Assembly (NCBI GenBank): GCA_903842505.1
Contig: CAIMMI010000116.1
Coordinates: forward strand, 1 to 37,505
From: an uncultured Verrucomicrobiota bacterium
GTDB taxonomy: Bacteria; Verrucomicrobiota; Verrucomicrobiia; Limisphaerales; UBA9464
Direction of reading: 5' to 3'
DNA: 37,505 bases
Shown in pieces: positions 1-8,476 of the stretch. The position numbers and the translations under genes are program-made. The notes under the pieces are model-generated. The model was not told the DNA's origin. It saw only the letters and a list, made by a program, of their open reading frames with translations, and did no database searches. Within the stretch, counting starts at the first letter, position 1; the number at the start of each line of letters is the position of its first letter.

Positions 1-3000
1 GCCTGGCCCGCCGCCCTCGCGCTCGTCGCCTGGATCTTCGCCCTCACCCGCGGCCCGGGCCTCACCCGCTCGCTGGCCGTCGCCCTCGGATGGACGTTCC
101 TTGCCTGGGCTGCCCTCCGACTCCCCGCGGACACCCGCCCCTTCACGCTCGTGATCGCCGCCTTCGCCGCCATCCATCTCGTCCTGCCCGCCCTGGCCGC
201 CGCACGGCGCACCTCGAGCACGCCGCCACCGTCCAACCCGACGCCCACGCCCACCCCTCCAGACCCGACGTGCGGTCCGTCGCCCACTGCCGCCGCCGCA
301 GCCGTCCTCCTCGGCCTCGGCCTCTGGGCCTCACCCCACCGTCTGGAGGCCGCCACCACCCCCACGGCCCTCGCCGAATCCATCACCCACGACGTCCGCG
401 TCGAGGAGGGCTTCGCCACCGCCACCACCCGCATCCGCTGGAACGCCACCCGCAACCAGTCACTCCCCATCCTCTTCGATCCCGCCGTCCTCATCCGCGC
501 CAACTTCCCCACCAACGCGCTCCGCCTCATCCAAGCCCCGACCGAGTCGCGCCGCGGCCACCAACTCCTCGCCCTCACCAACGGCACGGTCGACATCGAC
601 CTGACGTTCCAGTTCCGCACCACCGTCCGCGACGGTGTCTCCGGCTTGGTCCTCCCGACTCCCCACGGTCTCGTGAACCGCGTGAACCTCACCCTCGCAG
701 ACCTCGACGTCGACGTCTTCGCCCCCGACGCCGTCTCCATCGACCGCCAGAACTCCACCAGCAACACGACCATCGTCCGCATCATCCTCGCCCCCGCGAC
801 GGATCCCTGGATCGCCCGGCGCCCCCGCTCCCGCGACCTCCAGAACGAGAAGCCCCTCTTCTACGCCGACACCACCCACCTCTTCACCCCGACCGCCGGT
901 CTCGTCGAGGGCCTGCACGTCCTCCAGATCCGCCCTGCCCAGGGCCAACTCTCCGAACTGCTCCTCGATATCCCGACCGGTGCCACCATCACCGACGTCG
1001 CCGACGCCAACCCCGCCCCGGCCCCGGCCCCAGCCGCCAACATCGACGCCAAGCAGAACCGCCCCACCCCCGCACCCAGCGTCTCGCTCTGGCGCTTCGA
1101 CCCGGACACCCGCCGTCTCCGCATCACTCTCGCCCCGGCCCAGTCCCGCCCCTTCGCGCTCGTCGTCCGTTCCCAGATCGCCACCGGCGCCCTTCCCGTC
1201 GAGCAACGCGTCGAGGTTCCCACGGTCGTCGGCGCCGCCGGACAGGTCGGCGCCGTCGGCATCGCCACCGGCAACGAGGTCCAGCTCGACAGTGTCGTCC
1301 TCGACGCCCTCTCGCCCCTCAACCTTGAAGATTACCCCGCCGCACCGGTCCAGTACCTCCAGTCCCGCATGCCCGGCCTGGCGCTCCGCCGCGCCTTCCG
1401 CCACACCGAGGCCCGCGGCTCGCTCACCCTCAAGGCTTCCGCCGTTGAACCCGACATCCGCGTCGAGACGCAGGACACGCTCTCGCTCGGCGAAGACCGC
1501 ACGGTTCTCGCCTCCAACCTCAAGATGACCGTCACCCGCGCCGGCATCTTCCGCGTCAGCTTCGCCCTCCCCGCCGGACTCGACGTCGAGTCGATCACCG
1601 GTCCCGCCCTCAGCCACTGGACCGAACTGAAGTCCACCACCGAACGGATCATCACGCTCCACCTCAAGGGACGCACCGAGGGCGAACATCCGTTCTCGAT
1701 CAACCTCGCCGGGCCCGGCACGCGGGGCCTGAAGTCCGTCGCCGTTCCGCGCCTCGTCCTCCGTGAGGCCGCCAAACAACGCGGCCAGCTGGTCATCGTT
1801 CCCGAACAGGGCCTCCGCCTTCAGGTCGGCCAACGCGACGGCGTCACCCAGCTCGATCCCGAAAAGGCCGGCATCCGGCAGAAGGGCGTGCTCGCCTTCC
1901 GTCTCCTCCAGCCGAACTGGAACCTCGCGCTCGATCTCGAACAGGTCGACGCCTGGGTCCAGGTCACCAGCCTTCAGCACGTCCAGGTCACCGAAGCCCA
2001 GCTCAAGGTCACCGCCAACCTCCGCTACCAGATCGAGAACACCGGCCTGAAGTCGCTCTTCGTCCGCGTTCCCACCAACGCCACCGGCCTCCGACTCCGC
2101 GGGGACCAGGTCGCCGACTTCGTCGCCCAGCCCAACTCCATCACCAACGGACTCCAGCTCTGGGAGGTGAAGCTCCATCGCCGGGCCATCGGCAAGTACG
2201 ACCTTCAGGCCACCTGGCAGACTCCCCTAGCCGAGGCCGCCACCAACACGGTCATCCAGGGCATCCTCGCCGCTGACGCCCGACTCCAGCGCGGCTTCGT
2301 CACCCTCCAGTCCGCCGGACGCCTCCAGCTCACCACCACCATCCTGCCCTCCGCACTCCAGCCCGCCGAGTGGCAGTCGATCCCGCGCCCGCTCCTCCAG
2401 GACCTCGACACGGCCACGGCCAACCTCACCTACCGCCTCGTCGAACCCAACTTCTCGCTCCCGCTCGGACTCGTCCGGCACGAGGCCGCCCGTCTCCTGC
2501 CCGCCCGCGTCCATCAGGTGACCCTCACTTCCGTCATCTCCGACGAAGGCGTCATGCTCACCCAGGCCCGCATCGAGATCGTTCCCGGCGACAAGCGTCT
2601 CCTCCAACTGACCCTTCCCGCCGACGCCCGATTCTGGTTCGCCTTCGTCAACCAGAACGGCGTCTACCCCTGGCGCGAACAGGACCGGATCCTCATCCCC
2701 CTCGAACAGCAGTCCCGCGCGGACAAACCGACCACCGTCGAATTCTTCTACTCGTCCCGCATCGGCGACGCCGCCTCGCGCAAGCTCGACCTTGCGCTCA
2801 ACGGACCGAAGTTCGACCTCCCCCTCGAGGACATCACCTGGCAGGTCTACCTGAACTCCAAGTGGACCCTCGAAGACTGGTCCGGTTCCCTCCAACTCCA
2901 GTCCACCGACACCGGCAGCACCGCCACTGTCGACGTCCAGTCCTACCTCCAGGGCGAGCAGGTCCAGAACCAGGCCAAGACCAAGGCTGCCGAGGAAATG

Positions 3001-3570
3001 CTCCAGATGGGCAATCGCTTCCTCGTCGAGGGCGATCCCCAGAAGGCCCGGCGCGCCTTCCAGAACGCCTTCGGCCTCAGCACCCACGACAACGCCTTCA
3101 ACGAGGACGCCCGCGTCCAGCTCCACAACCTCAAGGTCCAGCAGGCCCTCGTCGGCCTCAACATCGGTCAGGCCGCCGTCGCCGGCGAATCCGCGCCCGC
3201 CGCCGGCAACCTCCGACAACTCCGCAACCGCTCCGAGGCCAACTACACCCAGCAGGAAGCCAAGGAACTCTTTGCCCTCAACGGTGCCGCCGACAACGCC
3301 ACCCTCGAGAAGCTCGCCGAGCGCATCATCGAGCAGCAGGACGCCGCGCTCCCCTCCCCCACCGCCATCCGCGCCTCCATCCCCCAGCAAGGCCGCATGC
3401 TCACCTTCAAGCGATCCGTCCAGGTCGAGACCTGGACCGACCTCAACCTCCGCCTCGCTGCCCGCTCCACCAACGCCCCCAACCGCGTCGGCCGCTTCGC
3501 CGCCTTCGCTGCCCTCGGACTGGTCCTCACCGCCCTCGTCCGCTTCACCCGCCCCCGCGCCAAGGTGTAG
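1..3570 (+). CDS. Large membrane-anchored protein, 5' end outside window
   Basis: The frame is open from base 1 to the TAG at 3568-3570, so the start lies upstream; the GTG at 151 falls inside a hydrophobic stretch and is not a credible start. The first ~70 visible residues form two or three membrane segments, a Pro/Thr-rich linker follows, and another hydrophobic stretch ends near codon 117 (HRLEA). The next ~900 residues are a beta-rich, presumably extracytoplasmic region. Near 2980-3180 a helical stretch resembles a TPR pair (AEEMLQMGNRFLVEGD, then KARRAFQNAFGLS). The protein ends with a membrane helix and a basic tail (RFTRPRAKV). I do not recognise a named family. Large proteins of this shape occur in Verrucomicrobiota and Planctomycetota, where function is unknown. 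A role in envelope assembly is only a guess. Coding is certain from length and codon bias. Confidence 0.85.
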   Translation, partial: AWPAALALVAWIFALTRGPGLTRSLAVALGWTFLAWAALRLPADTRPFTLVIAAFAAIHLVLPALAAARRTSSTPPPSNPTPTPTPPDPTCGPSPTAAAAAVLLGLGLWASPHRLEAATTPTALAESITHDVRVEEGFATATTRIRWNATRNQSLPILFDPAVLIRANFPTNALRLIQAPTESRRGHQLLALTNGTVDIDLTFQFRTTVRDGVSGLVLPTPHGLVNRVNLTLADLDVDVFAPDAVSIDRQNSTSNTTIVRIILAPATDPWIARRPRSRDLQNEKPLFYADTTHLFTPTAGLVEGLHVLQIRPAQGQLSELLLDIPTGATITDVADANPAPAPAPAANIDAKQNRPTPAPSVSLWRFDPDTRRLRITLAPAQSRPFALVVRSQIATGALPVEQRVEVPTVVGAAGQVGAVGIATGNEVQLDSVVLDALSPLNLEDYPAAPVQYLQSRMPGLALRRAFRHTEARGSLTLKASAVEPDIRVETQDTLSLGEDRTVLASNLKMTVTRAGIFRVSFALPAGLDVESITGPALSHWTELKSTTERIITLHLKGRTEGEHPFSINLAGPGTRGLKSVAVPRLVLREAAKQRGQLVIVPEQGLRLQVGQRDGVTQLDPEKAGIRQKGVLAFRLLQPNWNLALDLEQVDAWVQVTSLQHVQVTEAQLKVTANLRYQIENTGLKSLFVRVPTNATGLRLRGDQVADFVAQPNSITNGLQLWEVKLHRRAIGKYDLQATWQTPLAEAATNTVIQGILAADARLQRGFVTLQSAGRLQLTTTILPSALQPAEWQSIPRPLLQDLDTATANLTYRLVEPNFSLPLGLVRHEAARLLPARVHQVTLTSVISDEGVMLTQARIEIVPGDKRLLQLTLPADARFWFAFVNQNGVYPWREQDRILIPLEQQSRADKPTTVEFFYSSRIGDAASRKLDLALNGPKFDLPLEDITWQVYLNSKWTLEDWSGSLQLQSTDTGSTATVDVQSYLQGEQVQNQAKTKAAEEMLQMGNRFLVEGDPQKARRAFQNAFGLSTHDNAFNEDARVQLHNLKVQQALVGLNIGQAAVAGESAPAAGNLRQLRNRSEANYTQQEAKELFALNGAADNATLEKLAERIIEQQDAALPSPTAIRASIPQQGRMLTFKRSVQVETWTDLNLRLAARSTNAPNRVGRFAAFAALGLVLTALVRFTRPRAKV

Positions 3571-3572
3571 GC

Positions 3573-3696
3573 CCGGGTGCCCTCACCCGGCGGTGCTTCT
3601 CTGTAGGCCGCGTGCCCCCACGCGGCGTTGCCCCTCTCTACGCCGGGTGCCCTCACCCGGCGTTTCCTCTCTGTAGGCCCGGGTGCCCTCACCCGG
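3573..3696. repeat. Array of four evenly spaced hairpins
   Basis: Four short perfect palindromes sit directly after the stop codon at 3570: 3573-3590 (7-bp stem), 3607-3626 (8-bp stem), 3641-3662 (9-bp stem) and 3679-3696 (7-bp stem). All have a four-base loop, CCCT or CCCC. Their centres are 35, 35 and 36 bp apart and the spacers share a CTCTCTGTAGGC-like sequence. The first could help terminate transcription of the upstream gene, but the regular phasing suggests a repeat family rather than a simple terminator. Confidence 0.8.
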
Positions 3697-3745
3697 CGAT
3701 CCCAATCCCCAACGGGGCGAACGGTGACCACACGCACCCTGTTCC

Positions 3746-3826
3746 CTGTGCCCTTTCAGGGCACAGAGGAGTTGTGTGGCGTGGCCCCCGGGGTTCCACC
3801 CCGGGCTTTCAACGGTTGCCCCGTTG
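3746..3826. repeat. Further intergenic hairpins
   Basis: Three more stem-loops follow the array: 3746-3766 (9-bp perfect stem, loop TTC), 3787-3805 (8-bp perfect stem, loop TCC) and about 3810-3826 (CAACGG/CCGTTG). The sequences differ from one another, but the density of hairpins is well above that of the coding regions. With the array before them and the direct repeats after them, they fill the gene-free interval 3571-4138, in which I see no open frame worth calling. Confidence 0.6.
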
Positions 3827-3854
3827 GGGAACGAGCGCAGACGCTTCCCCACCT

Positions 3855-4120
3855 CGCAGCCCCAATCCTCTTTCGGCACCACGCCCCAGCCCTTTACCGA
3901 TAAGGGCCGAAAGATTCGGACACGCCCAAACGGCACTCTCCCCGCCGCCCCTTTTTTCGCCCGCTTTCGTTTCTTTCGGCCACCCCAGCTCGCAGCCCCA
4001 AAACCCTTTCGGCCTCACGCCACCGCCCTTTGCCGAAAAGAACGAAAGAAGCCAAAAGATCCGGACCGCCCCCTCTTCTTCTCCCTCTTTCGTTTCTTGT
4101 GGCCATCCAATCTCCCCAGC
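3855..4120. repeat. Two tandem ~135-bp repeat units (left of TA module)
   Basis: Unit 1 (3855-3990) and unit 2 (3991 to about 4118) both begin CGCAGCCCC, continue through a CTTTCGGC motif and end in TTTCGTTTCTT followed by a GGCC-rich stretch. Within the units, TTTCGTTTCTTTCGGC (about 3965) and GCCGAAAAGAACGAAAG (about 4033) are near-perfect inverted copies, so the array can fold. A related copy lies on the other side of the toxin-antitoxin genes at about 4853-4950. Confidence 0.65.
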
Positions 4121-4138
4121 ACCTCCGCGCCCGGGAGG

Positions 4139-4570
4139 CTACGCTCGTCTGTGACGTGCAGGGCTGCCCCGCATCGAACAGGATTCCAGGTATCGGGTGT
4201 GCAGCACGTCGGCCAACTGGCGCTTGTCGAGCCGACGGAGTGCCACATCGATCATCGCCCGTTCCAAGGCCTCGGGTGCCGATGCAATGGAAACTCCATT
4301 GATTTCCAAGAAGACAAGAGCTGCAGCAGCGGCAACCCGCTTGTTGCCGTCGACGAACGCCTGAGCCTCGGCGAGGTGGAAGGCGTAAGCGGCCGCGATA
4401 TCGAACAGATCGCCACCCACATACCAGAAGGCGTTCCGTGCGGAAGCGAGGGCGGAATCCACAAGCCCAGGCTCCCGTACTCCCGCCTGCCCGCCGTGTT
4501 CCGCCAGGGCACGGTCGTGGAGTCGATTTACCTGCGCCAGGGTCAGGAATCTTGGTCCGTCCGTCGTCAC
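4139..4570 (-). CDS. doc: Doc-type (Fic fold) toxin of a toxin-antitoxin pair
   Basis: A 143-residue protein, the usual size for death-on-curing toxins, which in known members inhibit translation by phosphorylating EF-Tu. The family loop is clear at residues 70-79 (QAFVDGNKRV) after the helix AYAFHL, followed by the ALVFLEINGV helix. The usual His two residues before the Phe (HxFxDGNKR) is Gln70 here, read from codon CAG. The start is GTG at 4570, sharing the four bases GTGA with the antitoxin stop, so the two genes are translationally coupled. The last ~18 codons are Arg/Ser-rich and run close to the repeat array, so the C terminus may have been remodelled. Family assignment is firm; activity is uncertain because of Gln70. 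Confidence 0.88.
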   Translation of the reverse strand: MTTDGPRFLTLAQVNRLHDRALAEHGGQAGVREPGLVDSALASARNAFWYVGGDLFDIAAAYAFHLAEAQAFVDGNKRVAAAAALVFLEINGVSIASAPEALERAMIDVALRRLDKRQLADVLHTRYLESCSMRGSPARHRRA

Positions 4571-4791
4571 TGCGCGAGGCGTTGGAGCAGTTCGCGATGT
4601 TCCGTGAACACACGATCCGCAGCCGATGCGAATTCCTCCTCGGAAGCTTCCCGCACCACATGGTTGGAATCAGAGGGCGCGGACGAAGCACGGTTCAACT
4701 CCGCAGTACGGTTCGTCACCGCGGTCAAGACCCGGGCGAGGTCAGCAGCCGGCAGACGCCGGATTTCATCGATGACTTCGGCAACACTCAT
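4567..4791 (-). CDS. Probable antitoxin of the Doc pair
   Basis: A 74-residue acidic and helical protein (MSVAEVIDEIRRLPAADLAR at the N terminus) placed immediately upstream of the Doc toxin and overlapping its start by four bases. Position and size fit a Phd-like partner, which in this family binds the toxin through its C terminus and represses the operon through its N terminus. I chose the ATG at 4791. The frame stays open to 4932, but the extra residues are Lys/Arg-rich and are encoded by the repeat unit, so they are unlikely to be translated. Sequence alone does not place it in a named antitoxin family; the call rests on context. Confidence 0.7.
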   Translation of the reverse strand: MSVAEVIDEIRRLPAADLARVLTAVTNRTAELNRASSAPSDSNHVVREASEEEFASAADRVFTEHRELLQRLAQ

Positions 4792-4852
4792 TTCATAAGC
4801 AAACTCACGCAGCCCAAGCGCACCGTCAATCCCCAGCTCCAGACGTGGGCCC

Positions 4853-4950
4853 CACCCAAACGCCACCCTCCACACCGCCCCCTTTTTCGCCCTCTTTCGT
4901 TTCTTTCGGCCACCCCAGCTCGCAGCCCCCAATCCTCTTTCGGCCTCGCG
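4853..4950. repeat. Direct-repeat copy right of the TA module
   Basis: This stretch repeats the junction of the units found at 3855-4120. Positions 4894-4929 are identical over 36 bases to 3964-3999, and similarity extends on both sides (ACCCAAACG..., then ...CTTTCGGCCTC). The two identical cores are 930 bp apart, same orientation, with both toxin-antitoxin genes between them. Confidence 0.8.
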
Positions 4951-4954
4951 CGCC

Positions 4955-5161
4955 TCACCGGGTCTGGAATGCGGTGGACTTCATGACCGCATGGACCAAC
5001 GCGTGCACCCGGTACTCACCCCGCTTCAACACCTCGGCCGCGCCCTCGATGCTCCGAGGGTCCGACTGACCTTCCCGTTGTCCCGGAGCAGCGCGGCAAA
5101 GAACGCCTTGGGCTCCTCGGCCTTGCTCCGTTTCTTTCGACCGGATGCCGCCGCCGAACAC
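4955..5161 (-). pseudogene. Possible C-terminal fragment of a DUF1585/DUF1592-type protein
   Basis: The last ~30 codons (LKRGEYRVHALVHAVMKS, then TAFQTR and stop) resemble the C-terminal end of the large DUF1592/DUF1585 cytochrome-linked proteins common in Planctomycetota and Verrucomicrobiota, which typically close with a YRF..LV..IV.S..F..R pattern. Upstream codons in this frame look non-coding. A neighbouring frame (RKKRSKAEEPKAFFAALLRDN) reads better, suggesting a frameshift. Only ~200 bp separate it from the amt stop, so any gene here is a remnant. The resemblance is from memory and short, so the family name is tentative. Confidence 0.3.
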
Positions 5162-5195
5162 CGCTGAAACCAGCGCCCGGCGGCGACCCCATGCA

Positions 5196-6596
5196 TCAGA
5201 GCGTGTACCCCTCCTCGCCGTGCTCCGCGAGGTCGAGTCCCTGGTCCTCAGTCTCCTCGGGCACCCGGCACCCGATGGTCTTGTCGATGACGAAGTACAG
5301 CACCACGGTCACAACGACGGACAGCAGCAGGATCAAGCCGCCTGCCTTCAACTGCTCGATCCACAGCCCGCCACCCACCAGTGCCTTGATCCGCGGGGCG
5401 TCGAGGTTCGGGTTCACCTCCGAGGTCGCGAGGATTCCCGCCATCACCGTTCCCAGCGTCCCACCCACGGCGTGGACACCAAACGTGTCCAGCGAGTCGT
5501 CGTATCCGAACCAACCCTTGAGCTTCGCGCAGGCCACATAGGTCGAGATCCCCGCCACCAACCCGATCACCACCGCGCCGGTCGGCGTTACGAACCCGGA
5601 CGCCGGCGTGATGGTCGCCAACCCGGCAACCGCCCCGGAACACATACCCAGGATCGAAGGCTTTCCCCGCAGGAACCATTCAATCAACGCCCACACGCAC
5701 AGGCCCACCCCCGCACTCAGCGTGGTGGCCACAAACGCATTCGAAGAAACAACGTCCGCCGCCACCGCAGAACCCGCGTTGAACCCATACCAACCGAACC
5801 AGAGCATCCCCGTGCCCACCATGCAGAGCACCATGTTGTGCGGCACGATCGGCTCCCGGCCGTATCCCCTCCGCGGCCCAAGCAAAAGACACAGCACCAG
5901 CGCGCTCCATCCCGACGTCATGTGCACCACGATCCCACCCGCGAAATCCACGGCCTTGATCTTCGCACCGTCGTTCCAGAGCCCGTTCATCCACCCATCT
6001 GCACCCCACAGCATGTGCGCCGACGGAAAATACACGACGAACATCCAGACCGTGCAGAACACCATCAGGGCCTTGTACCGCATCCGCTCCGCAATCGCCC
6101 CGACGATCAATCCGGGCGTGATGATGGCGAACATCAATTGGTACATCGCGTAGATGTTGTGGGAAACCCAGGCGCCGTAGTCCGCATTCGGTGCAGCCGT
6201 CACCCCCTTCAGGAAACTCCACCCCAACCCGCCCAGGAACGGAGACCCCTTGCTGAAGCTCAACGAATACCCGCATGCCCACCAAATCACCGTGACGATC
6301 CCCGCCAACCCGAGGCATTGCGCCAGCACGGACAGGACGTTCTTCCGCCGAACCAATCCGCCATAGAACAGCGAAAGACCCGGCAAGGTCATGAACAGCA
6401 CCAACCCGGCACTCATCATCATCCAACCGTTGTGCCCCGGCCCCGGATTGCCCGCCAGGCTCGTCGCCGGCGCCCCGTTCTTGAAGTACGCCTCCAGATC
6501 CGCCAACCGCTGCTCGACCGTCGGATCCGCCGCCCGCAAACCCGTCAGGCCGCCCAGCAGACCCATCATCAACACCCAAAACAGGAACTTTTTCAT
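5196..6596 (-). CDS. amtB: Ammonium transporter AmtB
   Basis: A 466-residue Amt/Mep/Rh channel that carries ammonium/ammonia across the inner membrane. An N-terminal signal peptide (MKKFLFWVLMMGLLGGLTG, ending near RAA) is followed by a short periplasmic linker and the conserved membrane core: GLSLFYGGLVRRKNVLS in helix 1, ADGWMNGLWNDGAKIKAVDF, MLWFGWYGFNAGSA, and in the second half DDSLDTFGVHAVGGTLGT with the second pore histidine. The cytoplasmic C tail ends in acidic residues. It lies 33 bp downstream of the PII gene on the same strand, the standard glnK-amtB arrangement, in which PII plugs the channel when nitrogen is plentiful. No truncation is seen. Confidence 0.96.
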   Translation of the reverse strand: MKKFLFWVLMMGLLGGLTGLRAADPTVEQRLADLEAYFKNGAPATSLAGNPGPGHNGWMMMSAGLVLFMTLPGLSLFYGGLVRRKNVLSVLAQCLGLAGIVTVIWWACGYSLSFSKGSPFLGGLGWSFLKGVTAAPNADYGAWVSHNIYAMYQLMFAIITPGLIVGAIAERMRYKALMVFCTVWMFVVYFPSAHMLWGADGWMNGLWNDGAKIKAVDFAGGIVVHMTSGWSALVLCLLLGPRRGYGREPIVPHNMVLCMVGTGMLWFGWYGFNAGSAVAADVVSSNAFVATTLSAGVGLCVWALIEWFLRGKPSILGMCSGAVAGLATITPASGFVTPTGAVVIGLVAGISTYVACAKLKGWFGYDDSLDTFGVHAVGGTLGTVMAGILATSEVNPNLDAPRIKALVGGGLWIEQLKAGGLILLLSVVVTVVLYFVIDKTIGCRVPEETEDQGLDLAEHGEEGYTL

Positions 6597-6629
6597 CGCT
6601 TGTACCCCCGGATCATCCGACTCCCCCCC

Positions 6630-7031
<402 letters not shown>

Positions 7032-7264
7032 TCATGAATAGGACTCATGATAATCGATAGTTCCATTAGCAACCCTCCCCTTCCCGGATCACGCAATCCT
7101 ACGAATGGAATCTCCCCGTCGCCCGTTTCGAGTCCCCCCGATCACGCCTCCGAATGTCATCGCCCGCGCTGCCGCCAACGACGACGGCCAGACACGCCCA
7201 CCGAAACTCGGATGCCGATCGCTGAGTAACGGATTGCCCCCACCCGTTCCCTGAGGTAGCACCC

Positions 7265-8476
7265 GTGTCTCAGGAAATGCGCTTTGTCTTCCTCACGCTG
7301 GGCTACCATCCGGATCTCGATGGCGGTGGGTACCGCTACGCGACCGAAGTGGCCGAACGTCTGGCAGGCCGCGGCCACGAGGTACACGCTGTCTTTCCGA
7401 ACCCCCGCAACTCACTTCCAGCCAAGGAAGTCCGACGGGGCGTCGAACTCCATCGCGTTCCCGACGGCACGGGTTCGTTCTTCGCGAATTGGCGCTCGGA
7501 GAATGCCGCCGCCCGATCGGTCCTCGAGCAACTCCTTCCGCCAGGCCACGCACCGACGCTTCTGGCCACCCATCAGGCTTACTTCGAGGCCGCGGCCCGC
7601 GGTCGGTCCACGGTCTTCATGTTCCAGGGCGCCTGGGGACTCGAGTACGCGTTCAGCCAACAGGCCAAGCCTCGGGGACTCGTGCGCCGCCTCCTGGATC
7701 CCTGGATCAGCCGGCAACTCCACCGAACCGAGGGACGCGCCCTCGCCGCCGCGCCCAGGATCTTCGTCGCATCCCAGTACACCCAACGTCGCCTTCCCAT
7801 CTGGCATCCCCGGGTCAAATCACCCGTCCAGGTCGTCTCGGGCGGTGCCAATTTCACCCAGTTCACCCCACCTGCCGACCGCCCGGCTACCCGCTCCCGG
7901 TGGAAGCTGAATCCATCCGAATTCCTCTTCCTCACCGTCCGGCGCCTCGACCCACGCATGGGGTTGGCTTCCTTGATCGAAGCCTTCGCCCAGGCCTCGG
8001 CCCGGCATCCGAACGCCCGCCTTTGGCTGGCTGGCCGTGGCCCCCAACAGGCGGAACTCCAGTCGCTCATCGAGTCCCGACGACTGTCGGACCGCGTCCG
8101 ACTTCTGGGTTTCGTGCCGGAATCCGACCTCGCTTCGCTCTACGGCGCTGCCGATGTCACCCTGATGCCGTCCCTGGACCTGGAGGGCTTCGGCCTGGCC
8201 ACCGTTGAATCGCTGGCCTGCGGAACGCCCGTCCTCGCCTCCGACGCCGGTGCCAACCCCGAACTGGTCGGCCCGCTCGACGTCTCGCTGGTCTACCCGA
8301 CCAACGACCCGTCGAGTCTGGCCAAACGTCTCGCCAACCTTCTGGACGGCAGCCTCCCCCTGCCACCCAGGGAGCGTTGCGCCGCGTACGCCAGGAATTC
8401 TTTTCCGTGGGACCGCCCGGTCCTCGCCTTCGAAGAAGCCTTCGATCAGCACGCCTTGGGAAGGCCGACCCGATGA
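7265..8476 (+). CDS. GT4 family glycosyltransferase
   Basis: A 403-residue GT-B fold enzyme, probably transferring a sugar to a lipid-linked or surface glycan at the cytoplasmic face of the membrane. The N-terminal half opens with RFVFLTLGYHPDLDGGGYR (glycosyl_transf_4 type). The C-terminal half has the EX7E element EGFGLATVE (Glu307, Glu315) and the following SLACGTPVLASDAGANPE loop that holds the nucleotide sugar. The GTG at 7265 is preferred over the ATG four codons later because GAGG at 7253-7256 is well spaced for it. The stop overlaps the next start (ATGA at 8473), so this is the first gene of a coupled operon. Donor and acceptor cannot be told. Confidence 0.93.
   Translation: MSQEMRFVFLTLGYHPDLDGGGYRYATEVAERLAGRGHEVHAVFPNPRNSLPAKEVRRGVELHRVPDGTGSFFANWRSENAAARSVLEQLLPPGHAPTLLATHQAYFEAAARGRSTVFMFQGAWGLEYAFSQQAKPRGLVRRLLDPWISRQLHRTEGRALAAAPRIFVASQYTQRRLPIWHPRVKSPVQVVSGGANFTQFTPPADRPATRSRWKLNPSEFLFLTVRRLDPRMGLASLIEAFAQASARHPNARLWLAGRGPQQAELQSLIESRRLSDRVRLLGFVPESDLASLYGAADVTLMPSLDLEGFGLATVESLACGTPVLASDAGANPELVGPLDVSLVYPTNDPSSLAKRLANLLDGSLPLPPRERCAAYARNSFPWDRPVLAFEEAFDQHALGRPTR

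Noticed and set aside
460-3390. Long minus-strand frames opposite the first membrane protein
   Set aside because: Low-complexity Gly/Glu/Asp translations mirroring the plus-strand gene; codon bias supports only the plus strand.
3573-3696. CRISPR-like regular spacing of repeats
   Set aside because: Repeat period is about 35 bp with near-identical short spacers, no unique spacers, and no cas genes.
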